A stretch of 61,330 nucleotides of DNA from Alphaproteobacteria bacterium (lineage in GTDB: Bacteria > Pseudomonadota > Alphaproteobacteria > Micropepsales > Micropepsaceae): positions 1-61,330 of the forward strand of contig SHWE01000006.1 of the NCBI GenBank assembly GCA_009693985.1. The letters run 5' to 3'. The position numbers and the translations under genes are program-made. Positions 15,879-24,930 of this stretch are shown in pieces (position 1 is the first letter of the stretch; every line of letters begins with the position of its first letter). The notes beneath the pieces were generated by a model. That model searched no databases, had not been told where the DNA came from, and was given only the letters and a program-made list of their open reading frames with translations.

Positions 15879-18298
15879 GTGTCGGTCTCGTCGGCGAGCC
15901 CATAAAGCGCAAAGAAGACGCGGCGCTGCTGATCGGCCGCGGGCGTTATACCGACGACATGCCGATTCCGGCCGGAACGCTCGCCGCCCATATCGTTCGG
16001 TCGCCGCACGCCCATGCGCGTATCGTCGGCATCGATATTTCGGCGGCGCTTGCATTGCCCGGCATCGCCGCCGTGATCACCGGCGAGGACATCAAAAAGA
16101 TGTCCGACCCGTTTCTCGTGGCGATCAAGGAACCGGTCCCGCAATGGTCGCTGGCGGTGGAACGCGTGCGCTATGCCGGCGAGCCAGTGGCGGTGATCAT
16201 CGCGGCGAACCGCTATATCGCGGAGGACGCGGCGCCTTTGGTCGATGTGAATTACGAGCTGCTTGCCGCCGCGATCACGCCCGAGGCGGCGATGGCGGCG
16301 GGCGCGATTGTGCTGCATGAAGGCGCCGGATCGAACGTCATCGGGAAACGCGAATTCACTTATGGCGAACCGGACCTGGCGTTCGAGCAAGCCCACCGCG
16401 TCGTGGAACTGACCACCGAATATCCGCGCAATTCCTTCACGCCGCTGGAATGCTTCGTCGTCGTCGCCGAATATCGCCCGGGCGATGCGAGCTATGACGT
16501 GCTGTCGAATTTCCAGGGGCCATTCAGTGCCCACCCCGTAATGGCCCGCGCGCTTCGCGTCGCCAGCAACAAATTGCGCTTGCGCACGCCGCCCGATAGC
16601 GGCGGCAGTTTCGGCATCAAGCTCTCGGTGTTTCCCTTCATCGTGCTGATGGGGCTCGCCGCGCGCATCGTTGGACGCCCGGTGAAATGGGTGGAAGACC
16701 GCCAGGAACATCTCATCGCCGCAAGCTCCGGCCCCAATCGCATCACCCATGCGCAAGCCGCAGTGGCCGCGGACGGAAAACTCCTCGCGCTTCGTCTCGA
16801 CCAGACCGAGGATTACGGCGCCTATTTGCGCGCGCCGATGCCGGGGCCGCTCTACCGCATGCATGGGGCCTCGACCGGCGCCTACGACATCCGCAATCTC
16901 GCGATCAGCAACCGCATCGTGCTGACCAACAAAGCACCCGCGAGCCTCATTCGCGGCTTCGGCGGGCCGCAACTTTATCTGGCGCTCGAAAGGCTGATGC
17001 AGCGCATCGCGATCGAACTCGATCTCGATCCGCTCGATGTCATTCGGCGCAATCTCATTCGCAGCGATGCGTTTCCCTACAAGACGGCGGCGGGCGCGCT
17101 TTACGATTCCGGCGACTACGCCCGTTGCGTAGAGATCGCGACCGGCGAGGACCGGCTCGCCGATCTGAAACGCCGCCGCGATGCGGCGCGAGCCGCGGGG
17201 CGCTCCTACGGCATCGGATTTGCCGCCATCGTCGAGCCGGGCATGTCGAATATGGGCTATCTGTCGACCTTGCTGTCTCCGGCCGCCCGCGAACGCGCCG
17301 GCGCGAAGAACGGCGCGATCTCGCTCGCCACCGTGAATGTCGATCCCTTGGGCGCGGTGTCCGTCACCGCCGATGCTCCCGTTCAGGGCCAGGGCCACGA
17401 GACGGCGCTGTCGCAGATCGTCGCCGAGCAATTGGGCCTCGGCGTCGCCGACATCAACGTCAATCTCGAAATCGACACGGCCAAGGATCAATGGACCATC
17501 GCGAGCGGCACCTATTCCTGCCGCTTCTCGCCGGGCACCGCCGTTGCGGCGCACATGGCGGCATTGCGTATACGCGACAAGCTGGCGCGCATCGCGGCAA
17601 AGCAGCTCAACGTGCTGCCCGACGACATCGAATTTGCAGGCGGAAAAATCCGCAGCCAGCGCAATCCCGATAATGCGATCAGCTTCGCGCGCGCCGCCGG
17701 AACTGCGCATTGGTCGCCGACGCTGCTGCCCGACGGCATGGCGCCGGGCTTGCGCGAAACCGCCGTGTGGTCGCCGCCCGAGCTCGAACCGCCGGACGAT
17801 AGCGACCGCATCAATACCTCGCTAACCTATGGCTTCGTGTTCGACATTTGCGGCGTCGAGATCGATCCCGTCACCTGCGAGGTGCGGGTGGACCGCTATG
17901 TCTCGATGCACGATGCCGGGCGGCTGATCAATCCGATGCTAGCGGACGGACAGATCAAGGGCGCTTTCGTGCAGGGCCTCGCCGCCGCGCTCTATGAGGA
18001 ATTCATCTATAGCGGCGACGGCGCATTCCTCTCCGGCACTTTGGCCGATTATCTGATACCGACGGCCTGTGAGATTCCGCAACTGGAAATCCTGCACATG
18101 GAATCGCCCTCGCCCTTCACGCCGCTCGGCGCCAAGGGCCTCGCCGAAGGCAATTGCATGAGCGTGCCAGCCTGCATCGCCAATGCGATCGCCGACGCGC
18201 TCGGGGTCGAAAAGGTGCAGCTTCCGGCCTCGCCCCGGCGCATCCATGCGCTGATATCGACTCGGGGGCGCGATTCCGCTATCGCATCAGCCAAATGA
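15875..18298 (+). CDS. Xanthine dehydrogenase family, molybdopterin-binding subunit
   Basis: An 807-residue large subunit of the molybdenum hydroxylase family (CoxL/XdhB type). It starts with GEPIKRKEDAALLIGRGRYTDD, contains NSFTPLECF and PDSGGSFGIKLS in the cofactor region, and ends with GAKGLAEGN, where Glu758 takes the place of the catalytic Glu. Such enzymes hydroxylate N-heterocycles, aldehydes or CoA-thioesters with water as oxygen source. They normally work with a small [2Fe-2S] subunit and a medium FAD subunit; neither is encoded in this operon or window. The start overlaps the MFS gene as ATGA, and the cupin gene follows after 12 bases. Confidence 0.92.
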   Translation: MSVGLVGEPIKRKEDAALLIGRGRYTDDMPIPAGTLAAHIVRSPHAHARIVGIDISAALALPGIAAVITGEDIKKMSDPFLVAIKEPVPQWSLAVERVRYAGEPVAVIIAANRYIAEDAAPLVDVNYELLAAAITPEAAMAAGAIVLHEGAGSNVIGKREFTYGEPDLAFEQAHRVVELTTEYPRNSFTPLECFVVVAEYRPGDASYDVLSNFQGPFSAHPVMARALRVASNKLRLRTPPDSGGSFGIKLSVFPFIVLMGLAARIVGRPVKWVEDRQEHLIAASSGPNRITHAQAAVAADGKLLALRLDQTEDYGAYLRAPMPGPLYRMHGASTGAYDIRNLAISNRIVLTNKAPASLIRGFGGPQLYLALERLMQRIAIELDLDPLDVIRRNLIRSDAFPYKTAAGALYDSGDYARCVEIATGEDRLADLKRRRDAARAAGRSYGIGFAAIVEPGMSNMGYLSTLLSPAARERAGAKNGAISLATVNVDPLGAVSVTADAPVQGQGHETALSQIVAEQLGLGVADINVNLEIDTAKDQWTIASGTYSCRFSPGTAVAAHMAALRIRDKLARIAAKQLNVLPDDIEFAGGKIRSQRNPDNAISFARAAGTAHWSPTLLPDGMAPGLRETAVWSPPELEPPDDSDRINTSLTYGFVFDICGVEIDPVTCEVRVDRYVSMHDAGRLINPMLADGQIKGAFVQGLAAALYEEFIYSGDGAFLSGTLADYLIPTACEIPQLEILHMESPSPFTPLGAKGLAEGNCMSVPACIANAIADALGVEKVQLPASPRRIHALISTRGRDSAIASAK

Positions 18299-18310
18299 AG
18301 GGAGCCCATC

Positions 18311-18775
18311 ATGACCGGCAACAAATTTCGTGAACTCGTCACCATCAACGGCAAGAACGTGGTGCTGCTGCACGACGAGCCGCCGGTGAAGAACGCGGGC
18401 GTCGCGGAAAACGGCGACATGTTCCATATGCTGAATATATTCGACGGCAAGTTTCAGCCCAGCAATTACAACAAGGCCGACGGCACGCCCTTGCGCATGT
18501 TCGACGCCAAGACGGTCAAGGTCGATCTCTCCAAGCGCAGCAAGGAAGATATGGGCTTCTGGCACCGCAATGTCGACGCGCACGAGATCATCATCTGCGT
18601 CAAGGGCGCGCTGCGCTGGGAAACCGAAATGGGCGTCAAGACGATGCATGAAGGCGACATGATGTTCATCCCCAAAGGCATCGCGCACCGCTCGATGCTG
18701 TGCGAGGATTCGCTCCCCGAAAACGTGCTCGTCGAACTGAAGATCGTCGACGAAGTCACCTATGTCGGCGGGTGA
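18311..18775 (+). CDS. Cupin domain protein
   Basis: A 154-residue single-cupin protein with no signal peptide. The first metal motif is degenerate (H85...H91-E92 within GFWHRNVDAHEIIICVKG). The second is standard: GDMMFIPKGIAHRS with His126. It could be a metal-dependent dioxygenase, isomerase or a ligand-binding accessory. The related homogentisate and 3-hydroxyanthranilate dioxygenase folds make a ring-cleaving role possible but unproven. GAAGGGAG gives a strong ribosome site before ATG 18311. The gene overlaps the amidohydrolase gene by 14 bases, which places it in the catabolic operon. Confidence 0.83.
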   Translation: MTGNKFRELVTINGKNVVLLHDEPPVKNAGVAENGDMFHMLNIFDGKFQPSNYNKADGTPLRMFDAKTVKVDLSKRSKEDMGFWHRNVDAHEIIICVKGALRWETEMGVKTMHEGDMMFIPKGIAHRSMLCEDSLPENVLVELKIVDEVTYVGG

Positions 18776-20171
18776 TGGTCACGCGGACCTTCTTGTCCGC
18801 GACATCGACTGGCTGATCACCGTCGATCCCGGCCGGCGCATTTTGCGCGACGCCGCCATCGCGGTGAAAGACGGTCGCATCCTCGCCATCGGCAAGAGTG
18901 CGGAGATGGCGACGACCCATGCCGGCGCGAAGGAATTTTCCGGCCGCGGGATGGTGGTGACACCCGGCTTCGTCGATTGCCACTTGCATTCCTCGTTCCA
19001 GCTCTCGCGCGGGCTCGCCGACGAGGCCAACGCGCAGTCCTTCCTGTTCGACCGCATGTATCCTTACGAGGCGGCGCTGGAAGCCGAAGATGTCCGTGTC
19101 TCGGCGACGCTGGCGGCCTCCGAGCTTCTGCGCCACGGCGTCACCTGCTTCATCGACCCAGGCAATTATCATCCCGAAGCCTCGGTCGAAGGCGTGATGG
19201 CGACCGGCATTCGGATGCTGGTGTCGCGTTCGTCCTTCGATCTGACAAAATCGGTGCTCGGCATTTTGCCCGAACGCATGATCGAAACGACGGCGCAAGC
19301 GTTGGAGCGCGCGGAAAATGTGCTCGCGCAACATGGCAAGACGAAAAATCCGCGGCTCAGGACGACGGCTTCGTTCCGCGGTCTTAACAACGCGTCGGAC
19401 GAACTGATCCTCGGCTTGAAGGCGCTGGCCGACAAATATGGCACGCTGTTGCAGACCCATGCCTGCTTTTCCTATTCGACGCATGATTCCAGCTTGGCGC
19501 GCTGCGGCATGGCGGAGATCGAGCGGCTCGAGCATCTGGGCGTGATCGATGAGCGTATGCTGATCGTCCATTCGGGCTGGCTCGAGCCCCAAGAGGTCGC
19601 GATCCTCGCCAAACGCAAAGCCTCCCTCGTCTGCGCGCCGAGTTCGAGCTTGCACAATGGCTACGGCAATTTCCTGATGGGCAAGCTGCCCGAGCTGATG
19701 GCGCTTGGCGTCAATGTCGCGCTCGGCTCCGACCATGCAAGCTCCGGCATCGTCGACATGGTGCAGGAGATGCGCAGCGCCTGCTGCACTTACAAGGAAG
19801 TGCGCGCCAATCCGCGTCTGATGCCGCCCGAAACCGGCCTTGAAATGGCGACTATCAACGGCGCGCACGCCGCCCATTGGGCCGATCGCATCGGCAGCAT
19901 CGAAGCGGGCAAGGACGCCGATCTCGTGATGTTCGACACCGCGCGGCCCGAATGGCAGCCGCTGATCAACCCGGTGTCCAATCTCGTCTATTCGGCGACG
20001 GGGGATTCGGTGCGCCATGTGTTCGTCGCCGGCGAGCAAGTGGTACGCGATTATCGTCTCACCCGGATCGACGAGAACGCGCTCTATCGTGAAGTGCCGC
20101 AAGCGGTCGCGCGCTTCTCCAAGAAGCTGCCGATCGACAAAATGAACCAATTGCGCTGGCCGGTGAGTTGA
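18762..20171 (+). CDS. Amidohydrolase family protein (ATZ/TRZ-like), cytosolic
   Basis: A 469-residue metal-dependent hydrolase. The metal site begins with TPGFVDCHLHSS (His74, His76), followed by later ligands in LLQTHACFS, LIVHSGWLEPQE and LGSDHASSGIVDM (Asp). The N-terminal beta-sandwich part (residues 8-65) and C-terminal KDADLVMFDTARPEW are typical of the chlorohydrolase/cytosine-deaminase branch, which removes amino or chloro groups from, or opens, N-heterocycles. No signal peptide. It overlaps the cupin gene upstream and shares one base with the hydrolase gene downstream (TGATG), so it belongs to the same transcript. The substrate is unknown; a nitrogen ring compound is a reasonable guess. 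Confidence 0.9.
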   Translation: MSAGDGHADLLVRDIDWLITVDPGRRILRDAAIAVKDGRILAIGKSAEMATTHAGAKEFSGRGMVVTPGFVDCHLHSSFQLSRGLADEANAQSFLFDRMYPYEAALEAEDVRVSATLAASELLRHGVTCFIDPGNYHPEASVEGVMATGIRMLVSRSSFDLTKSVLGILPERMIETTAQALERAENVLAQHGKTKNPRLRTTASFRGLNNASDELILGLKALADKYGTLLQTHACFSYSTHDSSLARCGMAEIERLEHLGVIDERMLIVHSGWLEPQEVAILAKRKASLVCAPSSSLHNGYGNFLMGKLPELMALGVNVALGSDHASSGIVDMVQEMRSACCTYKEVRANPRLMPPETGLEMATINGAHAAHWADRIGSIEAGKDADLVMFDTARPEWQPLINPVSNLVYSATGDSVRHVFVAGEQVVRDYRLTRIDENALYREVPQAVARFSKKLPIDKMNQLRWPVS

Positions 20172-21061
20172 TGCTTCCGACGCTGTTCACGCTGAATATG
20201 GATGACGGCGCGGAAATCCAAATCCGCCGCGGCGGAAATCCGGACGGCGTGCGCCTCTTCATCACCAACGGCAATGGCTTCGCCATCGACGGCTATCGCG
20301 TGTTCTGGGAACCGCTGTTCGACCGCTTCGACGTTGTGCTGTTCGATATGCGCAATCATGGGCGCAACGCGCCCACCGGCGGCGACGGGCACAATTACCG
20401 GCAATTCGCCCGCGATGTCGGGACGATCTTCCACGGCGTCGACAAGCGCCTCGGCCACAAGAAAAGCGTCGGCGTGTTCCATTCGATGTCGGGCCGTTCG
20501 GCGATGAAACACGCCATCGAGATCGAGTGGGTGTGGGACGCGCTGGCGCTGTTCGATCCGCCCAATGTCCCGCCGCGCGGCCACGAGCAATATGAATCGA
20601 TGCGGGTTTTCGAGCTCAAGCTGCTCGAATGGGCGACCCAGCGCCAGGAAACATTCGCCTCGGTGGAGGAATTGCGGGCCATCTTCGATGCCAACCGTGC
20701 CCAAAGCCGCTGGCTGCCGGAAGCGCGCGCCGACATGGCGAACGCCATTCTTCGGTCTAACGGCAAGGGCGGCTTCGAATTGTCGTGCCCGCGCGAATAT
20801 GAAGCGGCGATCTATCTCCAGGCCCTTATGCTCGATCTGTGGCCAGCCGCATCCGCCTATCGCGGGCCGGTCAAACTGATCGGCGCCGATCCGAACATCA
20901 AAGGCGCGACGGCGACGGCAGCGGCCAACCGCGCGCTCGGCCTCGAAGGGGGCTATGACTATGAGGCGGTCCCCCAGACTGGGCATCTCTTGCAGATCGA
21001 ACGCCCCGACGCGTGCCGTGAGGCGCTGCTGTCGTTCTTACAAAAATTGAACCTCGCCTGA
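20171..21061 (+). CDS. Alpha/beta-hydrolase fold protein
   Basis: A 296-residue alpha/beta-hydrolase. The start is ATG 20171, overlapping the previous stop (TGATG). The strand-turn LFDMRNHGRNAPTGGD and the elbow VFHSMSGRSA place the nucleophile Ser; the catalytic His is in PQTGHLLQIERP near the C-terminus. The residue two before the Ser is Phe instead of the usual Gly, and the one two after is Ser, so the nucleophile elbow is not standard. Such enzymes split esters, amides, thioesters or C-C bonds after ring cleavage (compare MhpC/MenH types). Position in the operon suggests a hydrolytic step late in the pathway. Confidence 0.85.
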   Translation: MLPTLFTLNMDDGAEIQIRRGGNPDGVRLFITNGNGFAIDGYRVFWEPLFDRFDVVLFDMRNHGRNAPTGGDGHNYRQFARDVGTIFHGVDKRLGHKKSVGVFHSMSGRSAMKHAIEIEWVWDALALFDPPNVPPRGHEQYESMRVFELKLLEWATQRQETFASVEELRAIFDANRAQSRWLPEARADMANAILRSNGKGGFELSCPREYEAAIYLQALMLDLWPAASAYRGPVKLIGADPNIKGATATAAANRALGLEGGYDYEAVPQTGHLLQIERPDACREALLSFLQKLNLA

Positions 21062-21076
21062 TACCGGGAGACGAAT

Positions 21077-22708
21077 TTGACCAACCCAAGCCGTTCCTAT
21101 CCCGATCTGCACGATCACATCGCCGCGCTGGAAAAAGCGGGGCAGCTCATCCGTGTCGATCGCCAGATCAACAAAGATACGGAGATGCATCCGCTGGTGC
21201 GCTGGCAATTCCGCGGCGGCATCGCGGAGAAGGATCGCAAGGCGTTCCTGTTCACCAACGTCGTCGATAGCAAGGGCAAGAAATACGACATCCCGGTCGT
21301 GGTCGGCGCGCTCGCGGCCAACCGCGAAATCTACCGTATGGGTCTCGGCTGCGAGCTCGATCAAATCGACGCCACCTGGATGAAAGCGATGGCTCATCCG
21401 ATCAAACCGAAGCTCGTCGATAAGGCGCCGTGCCATGAGGTCGTCATCATGGGCGACGCGCTGAACGAGGTGGGGATGGGCCTTGACGGCATTCCGGTTC
21501 CGATCTCGACGCCCGGCTGGGACAACGCGCCCTATACGACGCTGTCGCAATACATCACCAAAGACCCCGACACCGGCCTTCAGAACATGGGCAATTATCG
21601 CGGGCAGGTGAAGACGCGCCGGCGCCTCGGCATGAATCCGTCGCTGGAATTGCGCCCGGGCATCTACGCGCATTGGCTGAAATATAAAGCGCGCGGCGAG
21701 AAGATGCCGGCCGCCGTCGTGCTCGGCGCGCCGCCTGCCATCACTTTCGCTTCGACGCAGAAGATTCCCGAATCGATGGATGAGCTGGACGTCGCGGGCG
21801 CGCTGGTCGGCTCGCCCATCAATGTGGTGAAGGCGCTGACCGTCGATCTACTTGTGCCCGCCGAAGCCGAGATCGTCATCGAGGGCTTCATCGACACCGA
21901 ATATCTGGAGCCCGAAGCCCCGTTCGGGGAATCCCACGGTCATGTGAATTTGCAGGAATACAACGCCTATATGGACGTGACCGCGATCACGCGGCGCAAG
22001 GACGCGATCCTCACCTCGATCATCAGCCAGGTGACGCCGTCCGAATCGAGCCTCATCAAGCGCGTGTCGCTAGAGCCGCTGCTGCTGCACGGGTTGCGCG
22101 AGGGGCTCGGCATCAAAGCGGTCAAGCGCGTGTCGCTGCACGAGCCGCTGACCAATTTGCGCAAAGTCGTGATGCTGCATATGGAAAAGGGTGCACCCCG
22201 CACCGAAGTGTGGCGGTCGATGTACGGCCTCGTGTCGCAGCACCGCGCGGTTGGCAAATTCGTCATCGCCATCGACGAAGACATCGACCCCGAAAACATG
22301 GACGCCGTGTGGTGGGCGCTTTCCTATCGCTGCAATCCGGCGCTGGACGTGGAAATCCTCAAGCACCGCGATCAGGGCCATGGCCCGCGCTCGCTTCGCA
22401 ATGGCGGGGAGGATGCCTCCATCCTGTTCGACGCGACGCTGAAGGAACCCTTCCCGCCGATCTCGCTGCCCAAGCGCGAATATATGGAGCACGCGCGAAA
22501 GATCTGGGAAGAGCTCGGTCTGCCGGAATTGAAGCCGCAGGCGCCATGGTTCGGCATCTCGCTCGGCGAATGGGAAGAGAATTTCGACGTGATGGCGAAG
22601 CGTGCGGTCGAGAGCGATTATTGGGTGACGGGCGACATCATCGCCCAGCACCGCCGCAACGATCTGACCATGAACACCGAAGTCCGGCGGCTCAAGCCGA
22701 AGACGTAA
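21077..22708 (+). CDS. UbiD family decarboxylase (second copy)
   Basis: A 543-residue UbiD protein starting at TTG 21077, preceded by CGGGAG. Unlike the first copy, it shows the standard active-site set: Arg175 in GNYRGQ, and Glu280 and Glu285 in EPEAPFGESHGHVN. It should therefore be a working prenyl-FMN decarboxylase. The C-terminal part (residues about 310-540) has the conserved HRAVGKFVIAIDEDIDPENM stretch. It is the last gene of the overlapping catabolic run that begins with the MFS permease. The two UbiD proteins differ clearly in sequence, so they are not a recent duplication. Confidence 0.93.
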   Translation: MTNPSRSYPDLHDHIAALEKAGQLIRVDRQINKDTEMHPLVRWQFRGGIAEKDRKAFLFTNVVDSKGKKYDIPVVVGALAANREIYRMGLGCELDQIDATWMKAMAHPIKPKLVDKAPCHEVVIMGDALNEVGMGLDGIPVPISTPGWDNAPYTTLSQYITKDPDTGLQNMGNYRGQVKTRRRLGMNPSLELRPGIYAHWLKYKARGEKMPAAVVLGAPPAITFASTQKIPESMDELDVAGALVGSPINVVKALTVDLLVPAEAEIVIEGFIDTEYLEPEAPFGESHGHVNLQEYNAYMDVTAITRRKDAILTSIISQVTPSESSLIKRVSLEPLLLHGLREGLGIKAVKRVSLHEPLTNLRKVVMLHMEKGAPRTEVWRSMYGLVSQHRAVGKFVIAIDEDIDPENMDAVWWALSYRCNPALDVEILKHRDQGHGPRSLRNGGEDASILFDATLKEPFPPISLPKREYMEHARKIWEELGLPELKPQAPWFGISLGEWEENFDVMAKRAVESDYWVTGDIIAQHRRNDLTMNTEVRRLKPKT

Positions 22709-22746
22709 GTCTTGAATAGTTCCAGGAACCGCCGATAATCGCGCGC

Positions 22747-23547
22747 ATGCGGTTCGGCGCTCTCACGATCTTGTCCGCGCTATGCGTGACGGCGTTTCCG
22801 GCGCCCGCGCAAACGCCCGCTCCGATTCCCGATCTCTCCGGCCTCTGGCAACACACGCCCATCGCCGAATTCGAGGCCGTGCCGGGCCGGCCGGGGCCGG
22901 TGTGGGATTTGAAGCACCCCTTAAGCCCGACCAATTTCCAGATCACGCTGGAGGGCAATCCCGACAATCCGATTCTGCAACCCTGGGCGGCGGCGGAAGT
23001 GCGCCGGCGCACGGAGGAAGCCGCGGCGGGAAGACCGGTGCCCTCGCCTCAGGAAGTGTGCCAGCCCTCGGGCGTGCCCAATGTCATCACCCTGCCCGCG
23101 CCGGTGCTTGTGCTCCAGCAGCCCACCAAGGTGGTGATCCTTTATCAGCGCGATCATCAGGTGCGTCACGTCCATCTGAATACGCGGCACTCGGCAAATC
23201 CGAAACGCTCCTGGTACGGCGAATCCGTCGGCCATTACGAAGGCGACACGCTGGTGGTCGACACGATCGGCATGAACGACAAAACGCCGGTGGACATTTT
23301 CGGCACGCCGCACAGCGAGGCGTTGCATGTCGTGGAGCGCTACCGCCCGATCAATGGCAGACGGCAGATGGAAGTCGTGTTCACGGTCACAGACGCGAAG
23401 GCCTTCACCACGCCGTGGACGGCGCGCATGGTCTATGGCCGCTCGCCCGCGCCGGAGCTGACCGAAGAGGCTTGCGCCGAGAACAATATCGACGCGGTGA
23501 CCAAAGAGCAGTACCCGATCCCCGAAGAGACGAAATCCGTCTTCTAA
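22747..23547 (+). CDS. Secreted protein of unknown function
   Basis: A 266-residue protein with a signal peptide (FGALTILSALCVTAFPAPAQ). The mature part starts PIPDLSGLWQ and contains SWYGESVGHYEGDTLVVDT and FTTPWTARMVYGR. This DLSGxW...EGDTLVVDT layout is common in uncharacterised secreted proteins of soil bacteria. I know of no assigned function. The body is probably all-beta and rich in aromatic residues, perhaps a ligand-binding or hydrolase-like fold. It starts 38 bases after the UbiD gene, without a clear ribosome site, and ends four bases inside the convergent MFS gene. Whether it is part of the catabolic operon is not certain. Confidence 0.75.
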   Translation: MRFGALTILSALCVTAFPAPAQTPAPIPDLSGLWQHTPIAEFEAVPGRPGPVWDLKHPLSPTNFQITLEGNPDNPILQPWAAAEVRRRTEEAAAGRPVPSPQEVCQPSGVPNVITLPAPVLVLQQPTKVVILYQRDHQVRHVHLNTRHSANPKRSWYGESVGHYEGDTLVVDTIGMNDKTPVDIFGTPHSEALHVVERYRPINGRRQMEVVFTVTDAKAFTTPWTARMVYGRSPAPELTEEACAENNIDAVTKEQYPIPEETKSVF

Positions 23548-24917
23548 GGCTTGTCGGGCACAGGCCGGCCGCCGACCTCATCCCAAATCTGAACCTTGTG
23601 GGTTTCGCCTCTGAGGCCGAAGGTCGACACCACCACACCGATGGCGGCAATCGTCATCGGATAGGCAAGCCCGATCAGCGGAATGCCCGTGAAGGTTCCG
23701 GCAAGCCAGGTCGCGATGAACGGCACCCCGCCGCCGAACACGCCATTGCCGACGTGATAGGGCAGCGACATCGACGAATAGCGAACGCGCGCGGGAAACA
23801 GCTCGATCAGAAACGCCGCGATCGGCCCGTAGACCATCGTGACCAGGATCACCATGTACCAGACGAGCAGCGTCAGCATCACCGGATTGTCCCTGAACGT
23901 GCCCATCCAGGTGAACACCGGCCAATAGGTGAGCACCGCCAACAGGAACCCCGCGCTCATGATCGCGCGCCGGCCGATCTTGTCCGACAGCCAGCCCCAG
24001 AACACGAAGAACGGCGCGCCCAAGAGCAGCGCCGCGATCATCACCTTGTAAACCGTGACGTAGGGGATCATCAGCACGGTCTGCATATAGGCCAGCGCAT
24101 AGAACTGGCCGGTATACCAGACGACGCCTTCGGGCGCGGTGAAGCCGAACAGCGCCAACGCCATCAGCTTCCAATTGCGCGCGCTCGTATAGGTGTCGCG
24201 CATCGGATTGGTGGAAGACTTGCCCTGATCCTTAAGGGCCTGGAAGAGCGGCGACTCGCCAAGTTTCAAGCGGAGATAGGCGGAAAGGAACACCAGCAGC
24301 GCGGAGAACATGAAGGGAAAGCGCCAGCCATAGTCGCCGAACGCCTGATCGCCCATGCCGAGGCGGAACGCCATGATGACGAGAAGCGCGGTCACGATGC
24401 CGAGCGTGGCCGTCGTCTGTATCCAGCTCGTATAGAGCCCGCGTTTGCCATCGGGCGCGTGTTCGGCGATGTAGGTCGCCGCACCGCCATATTGGCCGCC
24501 GAGCGCAAGTCCCTGCACCACGCGGCAGGCGACAAGAAGCGCCGGCGCCGTCCAGCCGATCTGATTGTAAGTGGGCAGGCAGCCGACGAGGAACGTCGCC
24601 AAGCCCATCAGGCCGAGCGTCAGCATGAAGGTGTATTTGCGTCCGACGAGATCGCCGAGATGGCCGAAAATGATCGCGCCGAACGGCCGCACCACGAAGC
24701 CTGTCCAGAAAATGCCGAGCGAATAGAGGAAGCCCTCGCGCATATCGCCGGGAAAGAAATGAGTGGCGAAGAACCCGGCCAGCACGCCGTAGAGATAGAA
24801 ATCGTACCACTCGATCAACGTGCCGCCGGAAGACGCCCCGACGATGAAAGCAAGACTTTGCTTCTTTCGGCTACCGTCGCGTGCGACGCCCGGCGCGGAT
24901 GCGGTCGATACGGCCAT
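23544..24917 (-). CDS. MFS transporter, metabolite:H+ symporter (MHS) type
   Basis: A 457-residue permease with 12 predicted helices. The motif GTLIEWYDFYLYG in helix 1, followed by FFPGD, and the loop FGHLGDLVGRKYTF are hallmarks of the MHS branch (shikimate, alpha-ketoglutarate, proline/betaine and citrate symporters). It uses the proton gradient to import a small organic acid or zwitterion. GGGGGA lies before ATG 24917. It sits 13 bases after the Tat-exported amidohydrolase gene on the same strand, suggesting that the product of that hydrolase is what it imports. Confidence 0.92.
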   Translation of the reverse strand: MAVSTASAPGVARDGSRKKQSLAFIVGASSGGTLIEWYDFYLYGVLAGFFATHFFPGDMREGFLYSLGIFWTGFVVRPFGAIIFGHLGDLVGRKYTFMLTLGLMGLATFLVGCLPTYNQIGWTAPALLVACRVVQGLALGGQYGGAATYIAEHAPDGKRGLYTSWIQTTATLGIVTALLVIMAFRLGMGDQAFGDYGWRFPFMFSALLVFLSAYLRLKLGESPLFQALKDQGKSSTNPMRDTYTSARNWKLMALALFGFTAPEGVVWYTGQFYALAYMQTVLMIPYVTVYKVMIAALLLGAPFFVFWGWLSDKIGRRAIMSAGFLLAVLTYWPVFTWMGTFRDNPVMLTLLVWYMVILVTMVYGPIAAFLIELFPARVRYSSMSLPYHVGNGVFGGGVPFIATWLAGTFTGIPLIGLAYPMTIAAIGVVVSTFGLRGETHKVQIWDEVGGRPVPDKP

Positions 24918-24930
24918 ACAGTTCCCCCAA

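Noticed and set aside
11292-22708. Known furoate/HMF (hmf) degradation cluster
   Set aside because: Ligase, Mo enzyme and UbiD are present, but the FAD and 2Fe-2S subunits and the UbiX-like partner are missing, while amidohydrolase and cupin genes are extra.
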